From positions 21,183 through 85,182 of the forward strand of contig CAJUNQ010000016.1 in assembly GCA_910587835.1 (NCBI GenBank): a stretch of DNA of 64,000 nucleotides. The letters are read 5' to 3'. Below are positions 24,077-32,269 of this stretch, in pieces (the first letter of the stretch is position 1; each line of letters begins with the position of its first letter). Source of the DNA: an uncultured Oscillospiraceae bacterium (GTDB lineage: Bacteria; Bacillota; Clostridia; Oscillospirales; Acutalibacteraceae). A program made the position numbers and the translations under genes. The notes under the pieces are model-generated. The model was not told the origin of the DNA. It ran no database searches and saw only the letters and a program-made list of their open reading frames with translations.

Positions 24077-25645
24077 ATGGCAAAGCAGTTCCTGTGTTCT
24101 ACCACCGCCCCCATTGTCGAGACCAAGGCAGGCAAGCTCCGGGGCTTTCAGGTGGACGGTACCTACACTTTCCACGGCATCAAGTACGCAGACGCCAAAC
24201 GCTTTCAGGCTCCCCAGCCCCCCCAGCCCTGGCAGGGGGTAAAGGACGCCGTCTCCTACGGCTATGTCTCTCCCATGCTGGACCCGGAGACCGCCGCGGG
24301 CGAGATTATGGTGCCCCACCGCTACTGGCCCAAGGATGAAAACTGTCAGTACCTGAACATATGGAGCCCCTCTCTGGACCCTGCCGCGAAAAAGCCGGTT
24401 ATGGTGTGGCTCCACGGCGGCGGCTTTTCCGCCGGGTCTTCCATCGAGCAGGTGGCCTACGACGGCGAGAACCTCTCCCGGTTTGGCGACGTGGTGGTGG
24501 TCACTCTCAACCACCGGCTGAACATCCTGGGCTATCTGGACCTGTCCCCCTATGGCGAGAAGTACAAGAACTCTGCCAACGCCGGCAACGCCGACCTGGT
24601 GGCTGCTCTGGAATGGGTGCGGGACAATATTGCGGGCTTTGGCGGCGACCCGGACAATGTGACCATCTTCGGCCAGTCCGGCGGCGGCGCAAAGGTCTTT
24701 AACCTGATGCAGATTCCCGCCGCAGACGGCCTGTTCCACAAGGGCATCATCATGAGCGGCGTGTTCGACGGCCTGCTGGGCCCTGCCCCGGACAAGGACA
24801 GCCGCCCCCTGATTGAGGCCATGCTGGCCCATCTGGGCCTCACCGCCAGCCAGGTGGAGGAGCTGGAAACCATCCCCTACGAGAAGCTGGCCGAGGCCTA
24901 TAAGGCCGTGGCTCCCGAGATTGCCAAGCAGGGCCACTATGTGGGCAACGGCCCCCTGGAGAATGAATTCTATGTGGGCGACCCCCGTGTGGTGGGCTTT
25001 ACCGACCATGCCAAAACCATCCCGGTCATCATTGGCAGCGTCTTCGGCGAGTTCGCCTTCCGGCCGGGCATTCCCCACAAGCGCGACCTGACCGAGGAGC
25101 AGCGCATGGCCCTGCTGCATAAGCGCCTGAAGGGCGACGCGGACCATGTGGCCCAGCTGTTCAAGGCCTGCTACCCAGAGAAGGACCTGACCGATGTGCT
25201 CAGCCTGGACGCCATGTGCCGGGAGGCCAGCAAGGACTTTGCCCGGAAGAAGGCGGCCCATCCCCAGTCCCCCACCTACTGCTATCTGTTCAACCTGGAT
25301 ATGCCCCTGGACGACGGCCACCCGGCCTGGCACTGCGCAGACATCCCCTTCTTCTTCCACAACACCGACAAGGTCTTTATCTGCAATGTGCCCGGGGTGT
25401 CTGACAAGCTGGAGGAGCAGATGGCCTGGAGCTTTGTGAACTTCGCCCGCTGCGGCAACCCCGACTGCCCGCCCCTGCCCCACTGGGAGCCCTGCCGCCC
25501 GGACGACGTAGCCACCATGATCTTTGACCAGAACTGCGCCCTGCGCCATAATCATGACGACGAGCTCTACAAGGCCTATCTGCCTGTGGCCCCCAACCCC
25601 TTTGCCCCGCCCGAGGACGGCGAGGAAGCGGTATTCCTCCACTAA
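24077..25645 (+). CDS. Type B carboxylesterase
   Basis: A 522-residue alpha/beta hydrolase of the carboxylesterase/para-nitrobenzyl esterase family. Family signatures are present: DENCQYLNIWSP, the oxyanion-hole stretch VWLHGGGFSAGS, the nucleophile elbow VTIFGQSGGGAK, and the catalytic His segment AWHCADIPFFF. There is no signal peptide, so it should be cytosolic. The physiological ester is unknown. The ATG at 24077 is preferred over one at 24065, which almost touches the ribosome site AAAGG. It is a single-gene unit between a promoter and a terminator. Confidence 0.9.
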   Translation: MAKQFLCSTTAPIVETKAGKLRGFQVDGTYTFHGIKYADAKRFQAPQPPQPWQGVKDAVSYGYVSPMLDPETAAGEIMVPHRYWPKDENCQYLNIWSPSLDPAAKKPVMVWLHGGGFSAGSSIEQVAYDGENLSRFGDVVVVTLNHRLNILGYLDLSPYGEKYKNSANAGNADLVAALEWVRDNIAGFGGDPDNVTIFGQSGGGAKVFNLMQIPAADGLFHKGIIMSGVFDGLLGPAPDKDSRPLIEAMLAHLGLTASQVEELETIPYEKLAEAYKAVAPEIAKQGHYVGNGPLENEFYVGDPRVVGFTDHAKTIPVIIGSVFGEFAFRPGIPHKRDLTEEQRMALLHKRLKGDADHVAQLFKACYPEKDLTDVLSLDAMCREASKDFARKKAAHPQSPTYCYLFNLDMPLDDGHPAWHCADIPFFFHNTDKVFICNVPGVSDKLEEQMAWSFVNFARCGNPDCPPLPHWEPCRPDDVATMIFDQNCALRHNHDDELYKAYLPVAPNPFAPPEDGEEAVFLH

Positions 25646-25773
25646 GCATCCCGTCCCGGCCTTTCCATGTGACATTTTCTGCCCCAACAGACGCAAGAAG
25701 ATGCCCTGAAGCCCAAAGGCTTTCTGTGCTTTGCAAAGACGCCGGACTTCTCCAAGGGAATCCGTCATACATA

Positions 25774-25819
25774 AAAAGAGACTGCCCGCCGGCCTGTGCC
25801 GGAGAGCAGTCCCTTTTTT
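25774..25819. terminator. Bidirectional terminator
   Basis: Stem GACTGC...GCAGTC (25780-25785 with 25806-25811) with an inner CCGGC/GCCGG hairpin, followed by CCTTTTTT and preceded by AAAAA. It lies between the convergent carboxylesterase and TraX genes. Confidence 0.8.
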
Positions 25820-25844
25820 GTATGATTGAGGTTTTCTGACTGAT

Positions 25845-26501
25845 TCAAATCACCTTTTGCAGCAGGTACAGCCCATAAATAGCCAGGGTATGGACCGGGT
25901 AAAAGGCATAGCAGAAATACCGGGGCAGCCGCTGGCCCTTCTGCCCATTGTAGAAGAACAGAGGAACCGCCGCCCCGATGGCCCAGACCTGAAACCAGCT
26001 GGCGCTGTAGAGACAGTGAATCACAGTCAGCGCCGCCAGCGAGGCCATAGCCGCCCAACGCTTCTCCCGGAATATGTAAAAGGCCATTGCCAGCAGAATG
26101 CCATAGCCCCCGTACATAAAGCCCAAAGCCTCGGCCGCTGCTACCGCGGCAGCGGCCCCCGCATACCACAGCCTCCCCCGCTCCACGCACCACAAAGCGA
26201 AAAAGGCCAGCAGCAGCGCAAACATGATATTGCTCCAAGGGGGAATGCGCCAGAGCGCGTGCCGGGCAAACAGCTGATAAGGAACCTCGGAGACCACCGC
26301 GAACGCCGCCAGCCGCAGCACATATTTTTTCCGCTGAGAGGTATGGACAAAGCCCTCTGCCAGCATAAAGGCAAAAATAGGAAAGGACAAGCGGCCAATC
26401 ATCCGCATCCAGTCCGCAGAGGGAAACAGCTCGTAGCCCAGATGGTCCACAAGCATGGTCACCACGGCAATACATTGCAGCACAGCGGAAGTCATAGGCA
26501 T
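25845..26501 (-). CDS. TraX family membrane protein
   Basis: A 218-residue polytopic protein of the TraX family, first known as the F-pilin acetylase but widespread as a chromosomal gene in Firmicutes. Typical segments are VTMLVDHLGYELFP near the start, IGRLSFPIFAFMLAEGF, and the C-terminal FYPVHTLAIYGLY. About eight hydrophobic segments are present. By analogy it may acetylate a surface or membrane substrate; no conjugation genes are nearby, so a plasmid-transfer role is unlikely. Confidence 0.88.
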   Translation of the reverse strand: MPMTSAVLQCIAVVTMLVDHLGYELFPSADWMRMIGRLSFPIFAFMLAEGFVHTSQRKKYVLRLAAFAVVSEVPYQLFARHALWRIPPWSNIMFALLLAFFALWCVERGRLWYAGAAAAVAAAEALGFMYGGYGILLAMAFYIFREKRWAAMASLAALTVIHCLYSASWFQVWAIGAAVPLFFYNGQKGQRLPRYFCYAFYPVHTLAIYGLYLLQKVI

Positions 26502-26533
26502 TTCTCCTTTGGTCCGTTTTCTTTCCGCTGTTT

Positions 26534-26563
26534 ATTATAATCTCCGGCTCCCCCCCTTGTCAA
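26534..26563 (-). promoter_or_regulatory. Sigma-A promoter for traX-family gene
   Basis: Both boxes are perfect on the minus strand: TTGACA (26558-26563) and TATAAT (26534-26539), with an 18-base spacer that includes seven consecutive G. Its -35 overlaps the -35 of the divergent nth promoter. Confidence 0.8.
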
Positions 26564-26585
26564 CCTGCACATTCTGTTGTAAAAT
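26557..26585 (+). promoter_or_regulatory. Sigma-A promoter for nth
   Basis: TTGTCA (26557-26562) and TAAAAT (26580-26585) with 17 bases between. The -35 hexamer overlaps by five bases the opposite-strand -35 of the TraX promoter. Confidence 0.65.
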
Positions 26586-26626
26586 GTAGAAATAACAGAA
26601 GCCTAACGGGAAGGATGATCAAACCC

Positions 26627-27259
26627 ATGGATAAACAAGAATTGGCCCTGCTGGCCGTAGACGCCCTGAAAAAGGAATACCCCGACGCCCTGTGCTCCCT
26701 GGAATATACCGACCCCCTGCAGCTGCTCATTGCCACCCGGCTGGCCGCCCAGTGCACCGACGCCCGGGTGAACCAGGTGACCCCGGCCTTGTTCGATCGT
26801 TTCCCCACCCTAGAGGCCTTTTGCCAGGGCACAGAGGAGGAGGTTGGGGAGCTGATCCACTCCTGCGGGTTCTTCCGGGCCAAGGCCAGGGACATTCTGG
26901 GGGCCTGCCGGAGAATCCGGGACCAGTTCGGGGGCCAGGTGCCGGACAATATGGAGGACCTGCTGAGCCTGCCCGGAGTGGGCCGCAAAACCGCCAACCT
27001 GCTGCTGGGCGACGTGTTCCACAAGCCCGCCGTGGTAACAGACACCCACTGCATCCGCATCTCCGGGCGGCTGGGGCTGACTGCCAGCAAGGCCCCCGAA
27101 AAGGTTGAAAAGGACCTGCGGGCCCTGCTCCCGCCAGAGGAGTCCAACGACTTCTGCCACCGGCTGGTGCTCCACGGACGGGCGGTGTGCATTGCCCGCA
27201 AGGCCCGCTGCGAGAGTTGCCGCATGGCGGCATTCTGCGAAAAAAACGGCGTGGCATAA
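26627..27259 (+). CDS. nth: Endonuclease III
   Basis: A 210-residue base-excision repair enzyme (DNA glycosylase/AP lyase acting on oxidised pyrimidines). The helix-hairpin-helix reads LPGVGRKTANLLLG with the catalytic Lys, the catalytic Asp lies in VVTDTHCIRIS, and the C-terminal 4Fe-4S loop has the correct C-x6-C-x2-C-x5-C pattern. Two ATG codons are possible (26615 and 26627). The second is spaced 10 bases from AAGG while the first touches it, so 26627 is used; the choice affects four residues only. Confidence 0.93.
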   Translation: MDKQELALLAVDALKKEYPDALCSLEYTDPLQLLIATRLAAQCTDARVNQVTPALFDRFPTLEAFCQGTEEEVGELIHSCGFFRAKARDILGACRRIRDQFGGQVPDNMEDLLSLPGVGRKTANLLLGDVFHKPAVVTDTHCIRISGRLGLTASKAPEKVEKDLRALLPPEESNDFCHRLVLHGRAVCIARKARCESCRMAAFCEKNGVA

Positions 27260-27444
27260 CCCCCAACCCGAAAAAACAGCCGCGCCACGCAGCAGTTTAC
27301 CACACTGATATGCCAATAAAATCACCGCGCGCTGTTGACAAATTCTCAAATAGACTGCATAATAGTTTTGTCCAATTCGACGCCATGCCCCAAGAAACGG
27401 CAGGCGCCGGTAAAAGCGGAAAAAATGCAAAGGAGAGGGTAAGC

Positions 27445-28614
27445 ATGAAGTATGATTTTGAAACCCTGGTGGACCGTTCTCAGCATGGAAGCGGCAAATG
27501 GAACGGTATGCGGGAGAAAAAGCCCGACCTGTCACAGGGAATCGTCCCCTTCTCTGTGGCGGACATGGAGTTCAAAAACCCGCCGGAGATTGCCCAGGGG
27601 CTGAAGCAGTACATGGACACCCATATTCTGGGCTACACCAGCCCCACCCAGGAGTATCTGGACACAGTGTGCGCCTGGATGGAGAAACGCCACCACTGGC
27701 ATATTGAGCCCGAGTGGATTGTAGGCACCCACGGGGTGGTAGAGGCCCTGCTGTTCTCTGTCAAGGCCTTCTGCCAGCCCGGGGACGGGGTCATTGTGTT
27801 CACCCCGGTCTACTACCCCTTCTACATGGCCATTGAGAACCATAACTGTGAAATCGTCCGCTGCCCCCTGGTCTACGAAAACACCGCCTACTCCATTGAC
27901 TTTGACCTGCTGGAAAAGCTGGCTGCGGATGAGAACAACAAAATGCTCATTCTGTGCAGCCCCCACAACCCGGTGGGCCGGGTGTGGACCCCGGAGGAGC
28001 TCGCCCGCATCTGCGATATCTGCCGGACCCACGGGGTGCGCATTCTCAGCGACGAAATTCATTTTGACATTATTATGCCCGGGTTCGAGCACACGGTCAT
28101 CCACAACGCCGCCCGGTCCGAGGACCATATCATTGTCTGCACCGCCCCCAGCAAAACCTTCAACCTGGCCGCCATGCAGACCTCCAACATTATCATCCCC
28201 GACGAGAAGGACCGGGAACGCTTCCGGGCTGTGGCCGGCCACGGCGGGCCCTCCGCCCTGGGGCTTGAGGCCTGCCGCATTGCCTACACCCAGTGCGAGG
28301 GCTGGATGGAGGAGATGATTGAGGCCGTGGACGCCAACCGGAAGCTGGCGGTGGACTTTATCCAGGAAAAGCTCCCGGAGATCAAGCCCATCCAGCTCCA
28401 GGGCACCTATCTGCTGTGGCTGGACTGCACGGCCCTGGGCAAGTCCAAGGAGGAGCTGGAAGAGCTGATGGTCCAAAAGGCCGAGCTGTTTTTGGATGAG
28501 GGCTATATGTTCGGCGACGAGGGCATTGGCTTTGAGCGCGTGAACCTGGCCGTGCCCCAGTGGGTGCTGCAAGCTGCTCTGGAGCGTTTGGAAAAGGCGG
28601 TGCGCGGCTGCTGA
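27445..28614 (+). CDS. MalY/PatB-type PLP aminotransferase or C-S lyase
   Basis: A 389-residue fold-type I PLP enzyme of the MalY/PatB family, which includes cystathionine beta-lyases and class I/II aminotransferase-like proteins. It starts MKYDFETLVDR, contains PFSVADMEF near the N-terminus, the cofactor segments CSPHNPVGR and SDEIHFDI, and the Schiff-base lysine in APSKTFNLAAMQ. Cleavage of cystathionine or a cysteine conjugate is the most common activity; the substrate here is unproven. The ATG at 27445 follows AGGAGAGG. The open frame reaches upstream but without a ribosome site. Confidence 0.88.
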   Translation: MKYDFETLVDRSQHGSGKWNGMREKKPDLSQGIVPFSVADMEFKNPPEIAQGLKQYMDTHILGYTSPTQEYLDTVCAWMEKRHHWHIEPEWIVGTHGVVEALLFSVKAFCQPGDGVIVFTPVYYPFYMAIENHNCEIVRCPLVYENTAYSIDFDLLEKLAADENNKMLILCSPHNPVGRVWTPEELARICDICRTHGVRILSDEIHFDIIMPGFEHTVIHNAARSEDHIIVCTAPSKTFNLAAMQTSNIIIPDEKDRERFRAVAGHGGPSALGLEACRIAYTQCEGWMEEMIEAVDANRKLAVDFIQEKLPEIKPIQLQGTYLLWLDCTALGKSKEELEELMVQKAELFLDEGYMFGDEGIGFERVNLAVPQWVLQAALERLEKAVRGC

Positions 28615-28708
28615 TTTTGTGACGGGGGTGATCCGCTCAACGTGGTCGCCATTTTCTTTGAAAATGGCGAGAAGGGCGTAATTATTTTTTGGCCTGCGGC
28701 GCTAAGGG

Positions 28709-28800
28709 CAAGGTCGCCTCCGGCGGCCAGGGCGTTGCCCTGGACCCACCAGAGGCTTTGCCTCTGGACTCCACCAGGGGCCTAACGCCCCTGGACCGCG
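28709..28800. repeat. Modular GC-rich hairpin repeat, copy 1
   Basis: Starts CAAGGTCGCC and ends CCCCTGGACCGCG. It holds three successive hairpins: CCAGGGC/GCCCTGG (28727-28743), CCAGAGG/CCTCTGG (28749-28767) and CCAGGGGC/GCCCCTGG (28774-28794), each followed by GGA. Copies 2 and 3 at 47649 and 60010 share the outer ends but differ inside. Confidence 0.85.
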
Positions 28801-28830
28801 TATTTTTGCTCTATCATCACTCTTATAATT

Positions 28831-28866
28831 AAGGGGACAGCCTCAAAGCCTGTCCCCTTTTCTTTA
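28831..28866. terminator. Bidirectional terminator
   Basis: Stem GGGGACAG/CTGTCCCC with a 9-base loop, T-rich on both outer sides (TTTTCTTTATT on plus, TTAATT on minus). It sits just beyond the RNase H stop and ends the PLP enzyme unit. Confidence 0.75.
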
Positions 28867-28873
28867 TTATACG

Positions 28874-29485
28874 TCACAGCCCCAGCGCTTTCCGCGCCAG
28901 AGCGTCCGCCCGGTCGTTGTTTGCATCGCCAGAGTGCCCCTTCACCTTCACAAACCGCAGCTTCATGGTTTTCGCCGCCTCCTGACACCGGGCGGCATAG
29001 CGCTGGGTGCCGGGCTTGTTGGCCTTCCAGCTGCCGTCGGCCCAGCGGCCCAGGCCCTCATAGTCGTGGTGAAGCTCCACCGCCGGAATCCCCTTTTCCA
29101 GGCAGTACTCCAACACCGTCAGCACCCCCATAATCTCCCCCGCCACATTGTGCATGGCAGCCATCTCCGGGTCGGCGAACCGCTGGGAAAACTCCCTCTC
29201 CTCCCCCTGCCAGAACAGCACCGCCCCGCAGGAAAAGTCCCCGGTCCCCTTGTCAAAGCTGCCGTCCACATAGGCCACCGCCCCGTCCCAGGGCTCCTCC
29301 GGGTCCGGCTCCCGCCCCTGTTCCCAGCCCTGTACAAAGGCCTCCGCCTCCTCTTGGGTGAAAAAGCTCTTATAAACCGCCCGGGGCGCCCCCTGCACCT
29401 GCTTTTTGCATGCCTCCCAGCTGTCATATATTCCCGGGCCGTCCCGGCCCACCCGCACCGCGTAATACTTTTTTGCCTTAGCCAT
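28874..29485 (-). CDS. rnhA: Ribonuclease H with N-terminal hybrid-binding domain
   Basis: A 203-residue RNase HI that cuts RNA in RNA-DNA hybrids. The N-terminal viroplasmin/HBD domain (AKKYYAVRVGRDGPGIYDSW... to YKSFFTQEEAEAF) binds hybrids. The catalytic domain has the full D-E-D-D set: AYVDGSF, AGEIMGVLT, HHDYEGLG and NNDRADALARKA. The start at 29485 follows GGGAGG; the frame continues 19 codons upstream but without a ribosome site. Eukaryote-like RNase H1 architecture is common in Clostridia. Confidence 0.93.
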   Translation of the reverse strand: MAKAKKYYAVRVGRDGPGIYDSWEACKKQVQGAPRAVYKSFFTQEEAEAFVQGWEQGREPDPEEPWDGAVAYVDGSFDKGTGDFSCGAVLFWQGEEREFSQRFADPEMAAMHNVAGEIMGVLTVLEYCLEKGIPAVELHHDYEGLGRWADGSWKANKPGTQRYAARCQEAAKTMKLRFVKVKGHSGDANNDRADALARKALGL

Positions 29486-29513
29486 AGCTGCCTCCCTGTT
29501 TTTTGCTTCTACC

Positions 29514-29542
29514 AGTATAACCCATAAAAACCGGAAAATCAA
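29514..29542 (-). promoter_or_regulatory. Sigma-A promoter for rnhA
   Basis: Minus-strand TTGATT (29537-29542) and TATACT (29514-29519), 17 bases apart. Confidence 0.65.
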
Positions 29543-29652
29543 CCGTGACCTTTTCCACCCGAATCGCGTCTTATACTATACAGAGCGTGCCGGCGGACTG
29601 CCACCCCCGCCGCCCGTTAACAATTTTTTCAAAATAGGAGGCGAAAAACCGG

Positions 29653-29681
29653 TTGATATATGCGGCCAAATGATGTATAAT
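29653..29681 (+). promoter_or_regulatory. Sigma-A promoter of the four-gene export operon
   Basis: TTGATA (29653-29658) and perfect TATAAT (29676-29681), 17 bases apart. It leaves a leader of about 55 bases before the first adaptor gene and is the only strong promoter seen for the operon to 35676. Confidence 0.75.
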
Positions 29682-29741
29682 AGCACAAGGTATTGTAACT
29701 TTTTCCCCTTACTCTGAAAAAATCAAGGAGCGCATTGGCTT

Positions 29742-31286
29742 ATGGAACATACATCGATGAACAAACACGCCCAGCCCAAAGGTAAAAAACCGGTCCTGCT
29801 GATTGTGGCGGTTATTTTGGCCCTGGTGCTGATTGCCGGCGCCTGCGTATGGTTTTTCTGGCTCAGGGGCTATCTTGCCGCCAGCAAGGCGGCGCCGGTT
29901 TATGTGACCTCCGTGGCCTCCATTGTGGGCGCGGGCAGCGACACCGACCCCCGGTATTCCGGCCTGGTAGAGCCCCAGGAGATCACCAAAATCAACAAGG
30001 ACGACACCCGCACTGTGGCCGATGTGATGGTAAAGGAGGGGGACGAGGTCCAGGTGGGCACCCCCCTGTTCCGTTATGACACAGAGGAGATTCAGCTGTC
30101 CATCCGCCAGGCGGAGCTGGAGCTGGAGGGCATCGCCAACCAGATCGCCACCCTAAAGGACCAGAAGTCTACTCTGGAAGCGGAGAAGAAAAAGGCCGCC
30201 AAGGACGAGCAGTATTCCTACACCGTGTCCATTCAGTCCACCGAGTACAGCATCAAAGAGCAGGAATATCAACGCTCCGTAAAGCAGAGCGAGATTGAAA
30301 AGCTCAAGTCCTCTCAAGAGAATAACGAGGTGCTCTCTGAGGTAGAGGGCACCGTGCAGGAGATCAACCTGACCCCCAAAACCGACAGCAACGGCCAGCA
30401 GCTGCCCTTTATGAGCATCCTCTCCTCCGGCGAGTTCCGCATTAAGGGCACTGTGACAGAGCAGAACATAAACTCGATTTTCGAGGGCCAGGCCGTCACC
30501 ATCCGCTCCCGGGTAGACGCGGACGCGGTCTGGGAGGGCACGGTGGAGACCGTCAACTATGAGCCGGTGCAGGGCGGCAATAACAATATGTATGGCGGCG
30601 ACATGGGCGAGCAGAGCTCCAAATACAATTTCTATGTGGTGCTCAGCAATCTGGACGGGCTGATTCTGGGCCAGCATGTGTACATCGAGCCCCAAAAAGC
30701 CCAGACCACCCAGCGGGAGGGCCTGTGGCTGCCCGCCATGTACCTTGCTTCCAGCCTGCAAAACAACAAAGACGCCACAGCCAGCGCCGTAGAGTCCCTG
30801 AGCTCAGAGGACAGCCCCGTCTCCTCCTCCCCTGAGGAAGAGTTGAACGAGGTGGGCGAGGCCGACAATGTCAGCGGCACGGTAGACTATGTGTGGGTGC
30901 GGGACGAAAACGACAAGCTGGAAAAACGTCAGGTGCTGCTGGGAGAATACGACCCGGGCGAGGACCTGTATGAGGTCATCAGCGGCCTGGAGCTGGGGGA
31001 CTATATCGCCCTGCCCAAGGAGGACCTGGTGCCCGGCGGCCCCACCACCACCGACGCCTCCGCCCAGACCGACTCGGACATCGTGGACGGAGAAACCGAC
31101 CCGGGCTTTGCCGGCGGCACTGAGGGCGGCCTGTTCATCCCCGAAGGCGGTGAGGACAGCGTTGTGGAGCCCGCCGGCGGGGAAGACGGCGCCGCAGACG
31201 ACAGCGCCGCTCTGCCGGAGGACGGCATTCCCACCAACTATGAGGACGGGCTGGAACCGGCCAGCGGCGCGGAGGGTACGGAATGA
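29742..31286 (+). CDS. HlyD/MacA-type export adaptor 1
   Basis: A 514-residue membrane-anchored adaptor of the MacA/YknX group. A single N-terminal membrane helix (residues 18-42) is followed by a barrel-sandwich half containing VMVKEGDEVQVGTPLFRYD. A helical hairpin covers about residues 115-195 (LELEGIANQIATLKDQ and the return helix). The second half-motif is SEVEGTVQEI, then a beta-barrel domain. The C-terminal 120 residues are acidic and disordered, rich in Gly, Glu, Asp and Ser. It should couple the permease to the wall side of the membrane. Its stop overlaps the next start (ATGA). Notably, a second, different adaptor follows two genes later. Confidence 0.87.
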   Translation: MEHTSMNKHAQPKGKKPVLLIVAVILALVLIAGACVWFFWLRGYLAASKAAPVYVTSVASIVGAGSDTDPRYSGLVEPQEITKINKDDTRTVADVMVKEGDEVQVGTPLFRYDTEEIQLSIRQAELELEGIANQIATLKDQKSTLEAEKKKAAKDEQYSYTVSIQSTEYSIKEQEYQRSVKQSEIEKLKSSQENNEVLSEVEGTVQEINLTPKTDSNGQQLPFMSILSSGEFRIKGTVTEQNINSIFEGQAVTIRSRVDADAVWEGTVETVNYEPVQGGNNNMYGGDMGEQSSKYNFYVVLSNLDGLILGQHVYIEPQKAQTTQREGLWLPAMYLASSLQNNKDATASAVESLSSEDSPVSSSPEEELNEVGEADNVSGTVDYVWVRDENDKLEKRQVLLGEYDPGEDLYEVISGLELGDYIALPKEDLVPGGPTTTDASAQTDSDIVDGETDPGFAGGTEGGLFIPEGGEDSVVEPAGGEDGAADDSAALPEDGIPTNYEDGLEPASGAEGTE

Positions 31287-32269
31287 TGATGCTTGAGCTG
31301 CGGAATATATATAAGACCTATTTGCAGGGCAAGCTGGAGGTGCCCGTGCTGGGCGGCATCTCCCTCTCTGTGGAGGAAGGGGAGTATGTGGCCATCATGG
31401 GGCCCTCCGGCTCCGGCAAAACCACCCTGATGAACATTATCGGCTGTCTGGACAGCCCTACCTCCGGGGAGTATCTGCTGGGAGACGAGGACATCTCCCA
31501 GCTGGGAGAAAAACGCATGTCCGAGGTGCGGCTGCACAGCATCGGCTTTGTGTTTCAAAGCTTCTACCTGCTCAGCCGCCAGTCCGCCCTGGACAATGTA
31601 GCCCTGCCCCTGCTCTACGCCGGCGTGCGCCGGAAGGAACGCCAGGAGATTGCCCGGCGGGCCTTGGAGCGGGTGGGCCTGGGCGACCGCACAGACTTCA
31701 AGCCCACCCAGCTCTCCGGCGGACAGTGCCAGCGGGTGGCCATTGCCAGGGCTATTGTGAATAACCCCAAAATCATTCTGGCCGACGAGCCCACCGGCGC
31801 GCTGGACACCAAGTCCGGCGACCAGATTATGGAAATCTTTCAAAGCCTCAACGATGAGGGCGTCACCATTGTCATGATTACCCACGAGCCGGAGATTGCC
31901 GCCCACGCCAAGCGCACCCTGCACATCCGGGACGGCCTGCTGCTGGGCGGAGCGGGCCAGCCCCTGCCGGAGCACAGCCCCGCCCCAGCCCGGCCGGCTG
32001 CCGCCCCGCCCTCTGCCCCACCGGCGGCAGGGCAGTCATACTCCGCTGTTCTGGCCCAGCCGGAGCCCCCCCATGCCCCGGCCAAGGCAAAGGCTGTGCG
32101 CCATTCCCGGCCGGCCGGGCCGGCTGGCCCTGCCCCCGCCGGCCCCAGTCAGCCAGCCGGCCCGGAGGAGCCCATCAGCGGCCAATCCATCATCGCCGCC
32201 CTGGAACGCCAGCTGGACCAGCTGAAGCAGGAGGACACAGCGGAAGGGGAGGGATCAGCTCATGAATAA
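31283..32269 (+). CDS. MacB/LolD-type ABC transporter ATPase with Pro/Ala-rich tail
   Basis: The nucleotide-binding subunit of the export system, 328 aa. Walker A GPSGSGKTTLMN, signature LSGGQCQRVAIARA, Walker B IILADEPTGALD and H-loop VMITHEP are intact in the first 225 residues. The last 100 residues are an unusual extension: a Pro/Ala-rich low-complexity segment ending in a short predicted helix (SIIAALERQLDQLKQE). Family members usually stop near residue 230. Its start overlaps adaptor 1 and its end overlaps adaptor 2, so the genes are translationally coupled. Confidence 0.9.
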   Translation: MMMLELRNIYKTYLQGKLEVPVLGGISLSVEEGEYVAIMGPSGSGKTTLMNIIGCLDSPTSGEYLLGDEDISQLGEKRMSEVRLHSIGFVFQSFYLLSRQSALDNVALPLLYAGVRRKERQEIARRALERVGLGDRTDFKPTQLSGGQCQRVAIARAIVNNPKIILADEPTGALDTKSGDQIMEIFQSLNDEGVTIVMITHEPEIAAHAKRTLHIRDGLLLGGAGQPLPEHSPAPARPAAAPPSAPPAAGQSYSAVLAQPEPPHAPAKAKAVRHSRPAGPAGPAPAGPSQPAGPEEPISGQSIIAALERQLDQLKQEDTAEGEGSAHE

